IMG/VR virus record: IMGVR_UViG_3300032285_000409
Location: 1-63,836 of that record
Direction: 5' to 3' (one strand)
Length of the DNA stretch: 63,836 nucleotides
Source of the DNA: a virus
Each line of letters starts with the position of its first letter. Within the stretch, counting starts at the first letter, position 1. Positions 37,090 to 44,288 of this stretch are shown piece by piece. The position numbers and the translations under genes were made by a program. The notes beneath the pieces were generated by a model. That model saw only the letters and a list, made by a program, of their open reading frames with translations. It had not been told where the DNA came from and did no database searches.

Positions 37090-37668
37090 TCAACCAGCCA
37101 AGCTCAGTGTGTAGGTCACGTTGAGCGTATCACCGGAAGCCACCGAACGATCACCCGGTGCCGAAAAGTCAGCAGCCGAGAACAAAGTGCCGGTCGTACC
37201 AGATTTGGTACTGTTGCTAACCAAGAACGCGCCGCCCACAGTGGAGGTAGCGTTGATGTTGAACACAGCCACAGAAGCCGAGTTGGTAGCCACTGAGGGG
37301 TTAGCAGTCGTTGCGGTAGCAAACGTGCAAGTGGGACGGGTCGCGTTGCTGTAAGGCACCACTTCAGTCCAGCCAGCGTGCGAAGCCATTGTGTCACCAG
37401 CAGCGGGAGTGTTAGAAGCACCTGCACCGTACAGGCCGATGTACCAAGTGGTGATCTGGGTCACGCTGGTCAAGGCGGTACCGCACATGTATTGCAGACC
37501 TTGGTTGACCACGAGGTTGTGGTTCTCGTCTTCCCACTTCAGCTTGCCATCCTTGTCATAGCACTGAATGGTAAACTTGCCCATAGCCATCATGGCTTCA
37601 CCGGCACCTGTACCGGCAATCAGACCGCTGGAAACGGTGTCTGTGGATTTAACTTTTTCAATAGACAT
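37090..37668 (-). CDS. Structural protein, beta-rich, probable head or tail decoration
   Basis: The 192-residue protein starts MSIEKVKSTDTVSSGLIAGTGAGEAMMAMGKFTIQCYDKDGKLKWEDENHNLV. YMCGTALTSVTQITTWYIGLYGAG follows, then a Thr/Ala/Ser-rich beta domain. Proteins with this WEDENHNLVVNQGL start occur in structural blocks of related phages. ATG 37668 follows AAGGAG; a longer frame to 37764 has no such site and overlaps the next gene. A strong terminator follows the gene. Confidence 0.75.
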   Translation of the reverse strand: MSIEKVKSTDTVSSGLIAGTGAGEAMMAMGKFTIQCYDKDGKLKWEDENHNLVVNQGLQYMCGTALTSVTQITTWYIGLYGAGASNTPAAGDTMASHAGWTEVVPYSNATRPTCTFATATTANPSVATNSASVAVFNINATSTVGGAFLVSNSTKSGTTGTLFSAADFSAPGDRSVASGDTLNVTYTLSLAG

Positions 37669-37678
37669 AATTCGCTCC

Positions 37679-38101
37679 TTATGCGAGTCGTATGATTGCT
37701 GATGTGTTGGTGCTTGCGGGGAACTGCACCGTGAACGTGTTAGTGGAAGTTTTATCTGCGCCAAAGTCTAGCACGCAAACGGTTGGATTACCACCCCCAA
37801 CCTTGTAAATCAAAGCCCCACGGGCTGTGATTGCACCTGTCCAAGCCGCGTTGGAAAAGTTAATGTACGCCACTGTGCCCGAAGTTCCCGTAGTAGGAGT
37901 CTGAGATACAGTCAGCGTCGTGCCGCCAGCTACATAGCTACCGCCCGTTGCTTCATTGGCAGAGGTGTATGCCGCCGTAGTTGGCCCTAACGTGGCGTTG
38001 CCGTTGTACAGCGCGATCTTGAACGTGTCCGTCGTGAAGTTGTACGAGCCGTTCATCATGCCTGTCTTGAAGGCGTTGGTTGCGGTTTGCTGAATTGCCA
38101 T
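37679..38101 (-). CDS. Structural protein, paralogue-like neighbour of the preceding gene
   Basis: A 140-residue beta-rich protein, MAIQQTATNAFKTGMMNGSYNFTTDTFKIALYNGNATLGPTTAAYTS..., with VAYINFSNAAWTGAITARGALIY. The FKIALYNG pattern recurs in small virion proteins of phages and could form an immunoglobulin-like or tip domain. The start shares one base with the preceding stop. Its function is inferred only from neighbours and the domain pattern. Confidence 0.72.
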   Translation of the reverse strand: MAIQQTATNAFKTGMMNGSYNFTTDTFKIALYNGNATLGPTTAAYTSANEATGGSYVAGGTTLTVSQTPTTGTSGTVAYINFSNAAWTGAITARGALIYKVGGGNPTVCVLDFGADKTSTNTFTVQFPASTNTSAIIRLA

Positions 38102-38817
38102 CAGACGACCCCGTTATTTTGAGGCAGTGGCGCAACACGCGCCTGACCGTTGCGGTACGCATCCGATCTCTCAAGGCCGTCGCCCAGACGTTTAGCCAGA
38201 CCAAGCGCTTCCATGTACTTGTTGTTGTACAGAGCTATCAAGTCTTGCTCACCCTTCATGAAGGTGTAGGCTTCCACCAAACAACCATACAGCAACACAG
38301 TATCAAAGTTGTCGCCCAACCAAGATGTGCCCGCAGTTACAATTGAGGCTGGGTAGTAGTAATAGTGCAACTCAACACCATACACCGCATCAGGCGTAGG
38401 GCCAAGAATGAACGACAACTCATTGGTGATGGTGGTGCCAGAGGTTGTTGGGCCAAACAAAGCATAGTACTTGGGAATAGCCGTGTCTGTAGGAGTCGGA
38501 TACGCCTGCCTGATGAAGTTCACGTCTTTGTTCAGCAAATACTCGTATGCGCCTGTAGCGTCAATCACTGCCATCGAATACACCGACAAAAAGTCCCCCG
38601 GGCAAGAAAGGTACTTGTTATTGGTGGCTGTAGAACCTGTGACGTTCTTACGCAGCGAAGGAAACTGAACCGAGTTGTATATGCGTTGTTCAGCCTGCTC
38701 GATGATGCGGTTAATCTGTTGAGTAGATGTAACCGCTGAACCATCAGCAAGGTACGTATCGGGGAACTGGTTCTCCGTATACGCCTGAATAGCCGTAACA
38801 AGCTCGGTATAAGTCAT
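38101..38817 (-). CDS. Head-tail adaptor, tail tubular A-like
   Basis: The 238-residue protein starts MTYTELVTAIQAYTENQFPDTYL and has an IIEQAEQRIYNSVQFPSLRKN helix. A beta part with ELHYYYYPASIV follows, then a C-terminal helix LLYGCLVEAYTFMKGEQDLIALYNNKYMEAL. This is the layout of adaptor or gatekeeper proteins that join the portal to a short tail. ATGA couples it to the gene upstream. It probably works with the protein at 39620-40570. Confidence 0.78.
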   Translation of the reverse strand: MTYTELVTAIQAYTENQFPDTYLADGSAVTSTQQINRIIEQAEQRIYNSVQFPSLRKNVTGSTATNNKYLSCPGDFLSVYSMAVIDATGAYEYLLNKDVNFIRQAYPTPTDTAIPKYYALFGPTTSGTTITNELSFILGPTPDAVYGVELHYYYYPASIVTAGTSWLGDNFDTVLLYGCLVEAYTFMKGEQDLIALYNNKYMEALGLAKRLGDGLERSDAYRNGQARVAPLPQNNGVV

Positions 38818-39032
38818 GCCATCGGGCCTCGGGACATCAGACCTTTAGTGGCTGCGCCAGTACCGCGCATCTTGATGCCGCTGGTTTTCATACCGTTGTA
38901 GTCGTTGCTGTGCTCATTGGCAACAGCCACGTTGGCATCTTTGAGGTGCTTTTTGTTAGGCACTTCTTTGAGCACAGACGCAGGAGCAGAGGCAGGCACA
39001 GGACTGCCGGGAGTTTTCTTGCTGGTGGCCAT
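38814..39032 (-). CDS. Small Lys/Ala/Pro-rich protein
   Basis: A 72-residue protein, MATSKKTPGSPVPASAPASVLKEVPNKKHLKDAN..., disordered at the N-terminus with a GMKTSGIKMRGTGAATKGLMSRG basic end. The GIK(M)RGTGAATKG string is widely repeated in small virion genes of aquatic podoviruses. The start at 39032 is used because a longer frame would run inside the preceding gene. It is one member of the small-protein series at 38814-42113. Confidence 0.75.
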   Translation of the reverse strand: MATSKKTPGSPVPASAPASVLKEVPNKKHLKDANVAVANEHSNDYNGMKTSGIKMRGTGAATKGLMSRGPMA

Positions 39033-39033
39033 A

Positions 39034-39219
39034 TTAACCCCCGCGCTGGTTGGCTGCACGAGACAGGTTACGACCCATCTTCATGCGATCCATGCTGGTG
39101 GGGCCACCGGCTTTGAGTTTCAAAGTGGTGCCTTTACCGCCTTTGTGCTCTTGTTTGTCGTGCTGTTTGAAAGCCTTCTTAATGAGGGCTTTATCTTGTG
39201 CCAAGTCTTTCTTGTCCAT
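39034..39219 (-). CDS. Small basic protein
   Basis: A 61-residue Lys-rich protein, MDKKDLAQDKALIKKAFKQHDKQEHKGGKGTTLKLKAGG, ending TSMDRMKMGRNLSRAANQRGG. The last string (MGRNLARAANQRG type) is a conserved tail I recognise from other phages without a known role. ATG 39219 follows AGGAGT. It may bind DNA or RNA given its charge, or act as a small head protein. Confidence 0.78.
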   Translation of the reverse strand: MDKKDLAQDKALIKKAFKQHDKQEHKGGKGTTLKLKAGGPTSMDRMKMGRNLSRAANQRGG

Positions 39220-39229
39220 TTTCGACTCC

Positions 39230-39619
39230 TTATGTCGTTGCAATTGTAACTGTACCAATTTCCACGCCAATCACCAAGTAATTTGGCGTAAGCCCTGCAT
39301 CATTTAAGCTAGAACCGCCAACAGGGTTCCAACCCCACTGGAAGTCCCTGCTGCCTTCGCCCGGATAACCGTCAGTCAACAGACCAGACTGCGTGTAGCT
39401 GATGTCTGGACGCGGATCGCGCACACCCTGCGGATCATCCACTGGGTACATGCCCAACTGCAACTGCGGCTGGTCTGGATCCCAGCAAGATGGGCAGACC
39501 TTGAGGTTGAACACCTTGGTCTTGATGATTTCCTTCTTGAGTTCGTGCAGTTTGAAGCGAAACCCACAACGGTCACACTCCGCAATCGAGAACTTGCCAG
39601 AAGAAAACCGATTGCCCAT
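39230..39619 (-). CDS. Zinc-ribbon structural protein
   Basis: The 129-residue protein carries C15-D-R-C18 and C42-P-S-C45 spaced as a zinc ribbon, followed by WDPDQPQLQLGMYPVDDPQGVRDPRPD. The C-terminal half is beta-rich. Proteins with this ribbon plus the WDPDQPQ block sit next to head-tail adaptors in many podoviruses, so a neck role is likely. It starts immediately after the adaptor gene stop. Confidence 0.8.
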   Translation of the reverse strand: MGNRFSSGKFSIAECDRCGFRFKLHELKKEIIKTKVFNLKVCPSCWDPDQPQLQLGMYPVDDPQGVRDPRPDISYTQSGLLTDGYPGEGSRDFQWGWNPVGGSSLNDAGLTPNYLVIGVEIGTVTIATT

Positions 39620-40570
39620 TTAGTAGGCACTCCCCACGTACTGACGACGCGGCACCAAACGCACGGCTGCGGTCTCACGGTCTTGATCTGCGGCCAACTG
39701 CCACGCCTCATCGTACTGCTGCTTGAGCACGCCCAAACGATCCATAGCACCGGGCACTTTGAGCGCGATGTAGTAGGCCAGACCTGCCACCATGCAAGGC
39801 ACGAAACGGAACGGCACATCCATAATGTTCACACCGCCACCGGCATCCTGCACGCGACGCATGCGCCAGTACACGAACTGGTAGGTGATCCCGGGATTGG
39901 GGGTAGGCCACACAGTGATGGACTGTTTCTGTGCCAGCTTGATAGCATCGCTTGTTGCGTGCGTTGTGGCTGTGGTGCCGTCCTGACCACGAGTGCAGTT
40001 GAGCAGGTACGCAGGCGTAGCGCCGCTGGCTGGGGTTGTTTCGTTAAAGCCAATCAGTTCCGAGCCGATCTTGATGAAACCGGCAGTGGGCACACCCACC
40101 AAGGAAGTGATTGGGATGCTTGTATCTGTGGCAGAAATGCCTGCCTGCAAGGTGCCCACAAGGGTGGAGTCCTGCGCCGTCAAACGCTGAATCCAGACCT
40201 GAATTGGACGGCCTTGGATGAGTTTGTTGGGGATCGTGGCATAGGTCGGCATGCTGATCCGTGTGATGGTCAGGTCTGCTTGGTTGTTAGCCACATTGGC
40301 GTTAGTGCGGATCACATGATCGAGCACATCCACCGTGTCATCTGGCAGTGCGTAAGTGGGCTGGCCTTCGGAGAGCGTGATGGTGTTTTGCTCAAACGTC
40401 CACATGTTCACGCCACGGTTGGCCCAGTCAGCAAACAGTAAGTTCAAAGACCGACGTGCCGTGCGCAGGTCGTAACCCGTGCGCAACTCCGAGCCACAAC
40501 GCTCAAACGCCTCCTCGACCAACTCAGACAGGTCGAGGTTAAAGCCAGAGGTGCCGGAGGTTTGTGCCAT
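39620..40570 (-). CDS. Head-tail connector / neck protein
   Basis: The 316-residue protein starts with FNLDLSELVEEAFERCGSELRTGYDLRTARRSLNLLFADWANRGVNMWTFE, a highly conserved adaptor start in short-tailed phages. An inserted beta domain (about 120-215) containing IPITSLVGVPTAGFIKIGSELIGF follows. The C-terminal helices VPFRFVPCMVAGLAYYIALKVPG and QQYDEAWQLAADQDRETA are usual for proteins docking under the portal. It is the probable first adaptor of the tail (P22 gp4-like position). Confidence 0.82.
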   Translation of the reverse strand: MAQTSGTSGFNLDLSELVEEAFERCGSELRTGYDLRTARRSLNLLFADWANRGVNMWTFEQNTITLSEGQPTYALPDDTVDVLDHVIRTNANVANNQADLTITRISMPTYATIPNKLIQGRPIQVWIQRLTAQDSTLVGTLQAGISATDTSIPITSLVGVPTAGFIKIGSELIGFNETTPASGATPAYLLNCTRGQDGTTATTHATSDAIKLAQKQSITVWPTPNPGITYQFVYWRMRRVQDAGGGVNIMDVPFRFVPCMVAGLAYYIALKVPGAMDRLGVLKQQYDEAWQLAADQDRETAAVRLVPRRQYVGSAY

Positions 40571-40573
40571 AGC

Positions 40574-40753
40574 TTACTTCTTCAGACCTTTGAGGGTTTC
40601 AGCCAGACGTGCGCGTTGGCTTATCTTACCGGGCTTCTTAGCCGCTGCTGCCAGTTTCTTGGCAGGGATGGGTTCACCCTTTTTGGCACCAAGCTCAGAG
40701 CGCAGGGCACCGGGCTTTTTGATTGCGTCTTTGATCCAGTTCTTAGTTGCCAT
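40574..40753 (-). CDS. 59-residue basic protein, KPGALR family
   Basis: This gene lies between the neck protein and the gene at 40753. It reads MATKNWIKDAIKKPGALRSE, then LGAKKGEPIPAKKLAAAAKK, and ends RARLAETLKGLKK. The pattern KPGALR..LG.K.GE.IPAKKL is a family I recognise across phages, always small and near other short basic genes. TAATG couples it to the upstream stop. The net charge is strongly positive, so binding of packaged nucleic acid is possible. Confidence 0.85.
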   Translation of the reverse strand: MATKNWIKDAIKKPGALRSELGAKKGEPIPAKKLAAAAKKPGKISQRARLAETLKGLKK

Positions 40754-40986
40754 TATCTAAACCCCGCTGTTTTCTTTGCAATCGCTTTAGGCTGGGCTAC
40801 GAACTGTTTCCCAGCTTTTTTGCCTGCACGCTTCGCCTTGGTGGTAGCTGCGTACTCGGCAGCACTCAAGGACTTTATTGCCTTCTCAGGCAAATACCGC
40901 TCACCAGTTTTGCTCGACGGCTTTCCACTCTTGGTGCGCCATTTCTGGTCGCCCCAGTCTTTGAGGGATTGCTGCGGCGCTTTCAC
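40753..40986 (-). CDS. Small basic protein, DUF5872-like
   Basis: The 77-residue protein begins with a GTG directly after the upstream stop and reads VKAPQQSLKDWGDQKWRTKS, then GERYLPEKAIKSLSAAEYAATT and a basic tail KQPKAIAKKTAGFR. The W..QKWRTKSGKPS...GERYLPEKA pattern is the one I associate with DUF5872. In other genomes I recall it fused to the domain encoded here by the separate gene at 40988-41263. The function is unknown. Confidence 0.8.
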   Translation of the reverse strand: MKAPQQSLKDWGDQKWRTKSGKPSSKTGERYLPEKAIKSLSAAEYAATTKAKRAGKKAGKQFVAQPKAIAKKTAGFR

Positions 40987-40987
40987 A

Positions 40988-41263
40988 TCAGTCCTTGTAC
41001 CCACCACCAGCGGCTTTATACTTCTTGGCCACAAGCTGCGCTTTGCGTGCTGACCACTGGCCAGCGCCTGTGCCTTGAGTTGCTGCGGCTTTTACCTGCG
41101 AAACAATCCGCTTGCGCAGACCGGGCTTGGTGTAATTGCCAGCAGCATTGACCTTACCGCCTTCCGCATATTGCGTGAAGTCAGTATCGTCGCGGCGTGC
41201 TTTATGCACACCCTTGGGCATTTTGGAGGGGGCGATCGCCCCCATCCCACGGCTTGCCATCAT
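40988..41263 (-). CDS. Small basic protein with GQWSARKAQ motif
   Basis: A 91-residue protein with a Met/Lys/Asp-rich N-terminal half containing VHKARRDDTDFTQYAEGGKV. The conserved C-terminal block is NYTKPGLRKRIVSQVKA and GAGQWSARKAQLVAKKYKAA. That block occurs in phages, bacteria and giant viruses in the same company as the DUF5872-like block, which is encoded immediately downstream. It is therefore likely one functional pair. No enzymatic residues are evident. Confidence 0.8.
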   Translation of the reverse strand: MMASRGMGAIAPSKMPKGVHKARRDDTDFTQYAEGGKVNAAGNYTKPGLRKRIVSQVKAAATQGTGAGQWSARKAQLVAKKYKAAGGGYKD

Positions 41264-41264
41264 A

Positions 41265-41597
41265 TTAGCACTTGGCCATGCCGCCTTTTTTCATAACCAT
41301 GCCACCTTTTTTCATACCCAGAGGCTTGCCCATTGGGGACATCTTGACCTCTTTACCTTTGGTCTTGCCCTTTTGAGCCATGCCGTCGCGGCTAGGGGCT
41401 GCGGTCTTGACTGCGCCCATCTTTGCTTTGGTGATGTTTTTCTCTGCCATGATTCCACCTTTAGAAAATTTGCGGCCCTTGTCCGCGTTGGAAAAATCTT
41501 TGCCCACAGATTGTGGGACACCTACTTTCTTCGCAAAAGCCGGGCTATGCGCCACGGCTTCCATGAAGTTGTGCTGCTTTTTACTGCTGCTCGGCAT
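41265..41597 (-). CDS. Small basic protein with AHSPAFAKKVG motif and KGGM repeats
   Basis: The 110-residue protein starts MPSSSKKQHNFMEAVAHSPA, followed by FAKKVGVPQSVGKDFSNADKG, a conserved block of many phage small proteins. Its C-terminus has repeated Lys-Gly-Gly-Met units (GMKKGGMVMKKGGMAKC). Starts at 41597 or at the internal ATG 41450 are possible; the conserved block requires 41597. It overlaps the membrane-protein gene by 17 bp. Confidence 0.78.
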   Translation of the reverse strand: MPSSSKKQHNFMEAVAHSPAFAKKVGVPQSVGKDFSNADKGRKFSKGGIMAEKNITKAKMGAVKTAAPSRDGMAQKGKTKGKEVKMSPMGKPLGMKKGGMVMKKGGMAKC

Positions 41598-41793
41598 CTT
41601 TTGACATCTTTTTCATGCCCACCAACACCGAAAACTCTTTGCCGGTCACCATCTCTGTGATGCGCATACCAGTCCAAACGATGGTAAATAATGCGGCAAC
41701 TGCTGGCAAAAGTTCTGCCAAAGTTCCCACGACCGTTATAACCGACAAGCCATCGCCGACTTGTTTAACAATTTCAGCGGTTTCGGGTTTCAT
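41581..41793 (-). CDS. 70-residue membrane protein, holin-like topology
   Basis: The protein MKPETAEIVKQVGDGLSVITVVGTLAELLPAVAALFTIVWTGMRI... has a polar start and one long or two short hydrophobic segments (about 15-46). A charged tail MKKMSKDAEQQ follows. Proteins like this (IAALFSIVWTGIRIYE type) occur inside structural blocks of related phages, away from the endolysin. It could be a second holin, an antiholin or a virion membrane peptide. It overlaps both neighbours. Confidence 0.75.
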   Translation of the reverse strand: MKPETAEIVKQVGDGLSVITVVGTLAELLPAVAALFTIVWTGMRITEMVTGKEFSVLVGMKKMSKDAEQQ

Positions 41794-42113
41794 ACCATCC
41801 TACCTTTGGTTTTACCCTTAGTGGCGATGCCATCGGCGGCTTTGATATACCCCCCTTCAGCGCAATTCCAAGCCCGCAAAGACTTGTTGATGCGGCTGTC
41901 AGGATCGTTGGCGGTTTTGGCGGAGGTCAGCTTGGCTTTCATGCCCTTCATCCGGGCACAAAACGAGTCGCGCCGGGAGCCACCTTCGGGTTGCGGGGCT
42001 TTCAGCCCCGGCTTGCCCGGGTTTGCTCGGTTGTAAGAGGCGCGGCCCTTGGCGTTCAAGCCACCGGACTCCGACTTCCCTTCCTTGCGCTGCCATGCTG
42101 GGGTCTTAGCCAT
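41790..42113 (-). CDS. Small basic protein, DUF6321-like
   Basis: The 107-residue protein has the block PAWQRKEGKSESGGLNAKGRAS, then LKAPQPEGGSRRDSFCARMKGMK and SRINKSLRAWNC. This WQRKEG..GGLNAKGRASYN...SFCARMKGM...LR.W.C pattern is, as I recall, DUF6321, found in small phage proteins. After it comes a basic tail with KGKTKGRMV. ATG 42113 is preferred because the longer frame lies inside the gene at 42106-42396. The cysteines C78 and C93 might pair or bind metal. Confidence 0.8.
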   Translation of the reverse strand: MAKTPAWQRKEGKSESGGLNAKGRASYNRANPGKPGLKAPQPEGGSRRDSFCARMKGMKAKLTSAKTANDPDSRINKSLRAWNCAEGGYIKAADGIATKGKTKGRMV

Positions 42114-42396
42114 AATAAACCGTGATTGAAGCGATGCCTGTGAGCGTGGCGTAGATGTTGGTAGAGAACTTAACGCCCTCCCCCGGCACCAGCGTGTAGA
42201 ACGAGTTTGGATTGGAGTTAGATGGGATGTCCACCTCAATCAAAGTCGTTCCGCCTGAACCGCCATCTTTGAGCAAAAGCGTGCCCGCAGTACTGGCTGT
42301 AGCGCAGATCGAGAAGCCCTTGACACGCGCAGCCTGTCCGAAGACAGAGCCGGACGCGTTCAGGTGCGCCGATTTGACGTCATATTGCATCGTCAT
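42106..42396 (-). CDS. Small beta-rich structural protein
   Basis: A 96-residue protein, MTMQYDVKSAHLNASGSVFGQAARVKGFSICATAS..., with LLLKDGGSGGTTLIEVDIP and VPGEGVKFSTNIYATLTGIASITVYYG. The KDGG...PGEG.KF...IYATLT pattern is common in small virion proteins in this gene position and suggests a compact beta barrel, possibly a capsid decoration. ATG 42396 follows a GGAGTGCATC site. Confidence 0.75.
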   Translation of the reverse strand: MTMQYDVKSAHLNASGSVFGQAARVKGFSICATASTAGTLLLKDGGSGGTTLIEVDIPSNSNPNSFYTLVPGEGVKFSTNIYATLTGIASITVYYG

Positions 42397-42409
42397 GATG
42401 CACTCCTAA

Positions 42410-42892
42410 TCAGTTCTGCTGACCGACAGGGTAGCCCACGCCGTCAGAGCCACGCACAGTGTATGTAACCACCAAAGTACCTGCACCAGCCGTCACGGTA
42501 GTGCCGCTTACGGTGTAGGTCACAAACACGTCAGTTGTGCCTACGTTGCTCATCAGTGCCAAGTTAGCAGCAGTAGTCGTAGCAGTCATGGTGTACAAAC
42601 CAGCGGTGCCGCTGGTAGGTGTGATCGTACCAATGGTGGTAGAGCCAACTTTGATAGTCAGAGTGGGGGACGTGCCGTTGAAAGCAGTGGTGTCAACATA
42701 CAGTTGAACAGCCGTAATCAGTGAACCTGCGGGGAGTGCAGCCAGATTAGTGGCAGTTGTTTCGGCGTAAGTGACGGCTTTGCTTTGCAAAACAATGCTG
42801 GAGCCGGTGTTACGAGTGGTGGCGGCGGTAGTGCCGGTGGTGTCTTTAATGGTGCCCAGAAGCCACGGGCCGAGGTGTGTTGCGAATCCCAT
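42410..42892 (-). CDS. Structural protein, Thr/Ala-rich
   Basis: The 160-residue protein MGFATHLGPWLLGTIKDTTGTTAATTRNTGSSIVLQSKAVTY... is rich in Thr and beta strands with an AGTLVVTYTVRGSDGVGYPVGQQN end. The GPWLLGT start is shared by head or decoration proteins in related phages. ATG 42892 follows AAAGGAACCC. Terminator-like hairpins lie upstream on the minus strand, so a promoter may exist between 42893 and 43020, but I could not pick one out. Confidence 0.72.
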   Translation of the reverse strand: MGFATHLGPWLLGTIKDTTGTTAATTRNTGSSIVLQSKAVTYAETTATNLAALPAGSLITAVQLYVDTTAFNGTSPTLTIKVGSTTIGTITPTSGTAGLYTMTATTTAANLALMSNVGTTDVFVTYTVSGTTVTAGAGTLVVTYTVRGSDGVGYPVGQQN

Positions 42893-42990
42893 GATGGGTT
42901 CCTTTCATGCGTTGGGGTACGTCTATCTGCATGAGGTCAGCCGGGCCTGTCAGACGTACCGGAGAGTCCCGGTTTGAAGCAATATACTCC

Positions 42991-43015
42991 AAAAGAAAAG
43001 GGGGCACAAGCCCCC
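42991..43015 (-). terminator. Terminator after the small acidic gene
   Basis: The stem GGGGGC/GCCCCC (43000-43005 with 43010-43015), with a 4-base loop, is followed on the minus strand by TTTTCTTTT. It stands directly after the gene at 43020-43241 and closely matches the terminator at 43306-43335. Confidence 0.8.
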
Positions 43016-43019
43016 CGCA

Positions 43020-43241
43020 TTATTTTTCTTCCGCTTTGTCAGTTTCTTCGTCTTCGACTTCGACTTCTTCGTCGTCATCTTCGTCTTCAGCATCTTCGAC
43101 GGTTTCATACTCACCAAGCCATTCGACCGAGTCTTGCCACTCAACAAAAGCCTGCATGACGTTAACGATACTAAAGTCACTTGTTTCAATGGTGATTTTG
43201 TTATCGCCCCACAAACCAAATTCAATTTCAACTTTGTACAT
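43020..43241 (-). CDS. Small very acidic protein between two terminators
   Basis: A 73-residue protein with an ordered start (MYKVEIEFGLWGDNKITIETSDFSIV) and a C-terminus of almost only Glu and Asp. The net charge is about -25. It is flanked by two near-identical hairpin terminators, so its expression is set apart from the capsid genes. It could mimic DNA or act as a chaperone for the very basic small proteins encoded next. Both ideas are inference. Confidence 0.75.
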   Translation of the reverse strand: MYKVEIEFGLWGDNKITIETSDFSIVNVMQAFVEWQDSVEWLGEYETVEDAEDEDDDEEVEVEDEETDKAEEK

Positions 43242-43305
43242 TTTTAACCCCAGTTATTGCAGCAAAAGCACCGCAAACTTATGCTATGCAAGAAAAATGA
43301 CAAAC

Positions 43306-43335
43306 AAAAGAAAAGGGGGCCAAAGCCCCCTTTTC
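43306..43335 (-). terminator. Terminator after the major capsid gene
   Basis: The stem AAAAGGGGGC/GCCCCCTTTT has loop CAAA (43321-43324) and ends 11 bp past the stop of the capsid gene. On the minus strand it runs into TTTTCTTTTG. The A/T pairs at the base make it usable in both directions. Confidence 0.88.
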
Positions 43336-43345
43336 AGACAAACGC

Positions 43346-44275
43346 TTACGCGCCTGCGGAACCCCAGATGCCGAGGGGATCAGACCAGCCGAAGCTGTAA
43401 CGCTCACGAGCCTTGTAACGGACGTTGCCGGTATCAAAGTCGCCGTCCATCGAGTTAGCCAAAGGCATACGCTCGAAGTGCTTCAGGCCGTTAGGCACGT
43501 CAGTCAACAGGAACCAACCGTTTGTGTCGGTCAAGAAGTGGTTGACAGAGTAGCCTTCGGGGATAGCGCCCATCTGTTTCAACGCGTTGATGTCGTTGTC
43601 AGTGGTGCCAACACGCAGTTCGGTGTCCAGCAGACGCTTGGCCACGAACATGAGTGCCGGAGGCACAATCATCTTACGGGGCTTGGCAGCGATCAACAGG
43701 CCACGCTCATCAGTCCATGCAGCGATCTGGATCACGGCATTTTCCAACGAAGTCTCGTTGAGGTCAACGCCCACGGTGGGGCTGTTGTAGTTCACACCAC
43801 CGTTAACGAGTGGGTGACCAACGCGGGTGCTGGAGCTATTGTTACCGAACAAGGTAACGCCGTCACCGCCGAGGTAAGAGCCGTTGAAACCGTTGTTGAT
43901 AACGGCGGCAGCTTTCACCTGCTTGGTGTAGGCCATAGCGCGGGCCAGAGCTTTGGTGTAACGAGCAGACAGGCTGTCGTACAGGTTGTCTTCGATTGCC
44001 TCTTCGGTGATCGAGAAACCCAAAGCGATGGTCTCGTGGCTGTAACGCGCAGTGAATGCCTCTTGAGCATTGTCGTACGCGATAGCTGCGCCCTCGTTCT
44101 TGACGGGAGCAGAGCCAAAGCCAGCCAGCTTGGTCTCTTCTTCGAAGCTACGCTCAGATTTCTCTGTTTCGTAGATTTCTTTGTGCTCTTCGCCGTAACG
44201 AGCGTATTCCATACCGAACAAAGCGTTCAGACCGGGCAGGAGTTCTTTAAGTAGTTGCGAACGTGAAATAGCCAT
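43346..44275 (-). CDS. Major capsid protein
   Basis: The 309-residue protein reads MAISRSQLLKELLPGLNALFGMEY, then YARYGEEHKEIYETEKSERSFEEETKLAGFGSAPV and ARYSHETIALGFSITEEAIEDNLYDSL. These landmarks match the Mu gpT-type HK97-fold capsid proteins common in environmental podoviruses. The C-terminus FERMPLANSMDGDFDTGNVRYKARERYSFGWSDPLGIWGSAGA forms the P-domain edge. The start follows AAGGAGTAAATTAAA, and a terminator follows the gene, as expected for the most abundant late product. The scaffold at 45370 and the GroES-like protein at 46340 are its likely folding partners. Confidence 0.88.
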   Translation of the reverse strand: MAISRSQLLKELLPGLNALFGMEYARYGEEHKEIYETEKSERSFEEETKLAGFGSAPVKNEGAAIAYDNAQEAFTARYSHETIALGFSITEEAIEDNLYDSLSARYTKALARAMAYTKQVKAAAVINNGFNGSYLGGDGVTLFGNNSSSTRVGHPLVNGGVNYNSPTVGVDLNETSLENAVIQIAAWTDERGLLIAAKPRKMIVPPALMFVAKRLLDTELRVGTTDNDINALKQMGAIPEGYSVNHFLTDTNGWFLLTDVPNGLKHFERMPLANSMDGDFDTGNVRYKARERYSFGWSDPLGIWGSAGA

Positions 44276-44288
44276 TTTAATTTACTCC

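Noticed and set aside
42991-43335. The two GGGGGC/GCCCCC hairpins as ends of an inserted mobile element
   Set aside because: They are terminators with T runs on the minus strand; there is no target duplication and the gene between is a phage-type acidic protein.
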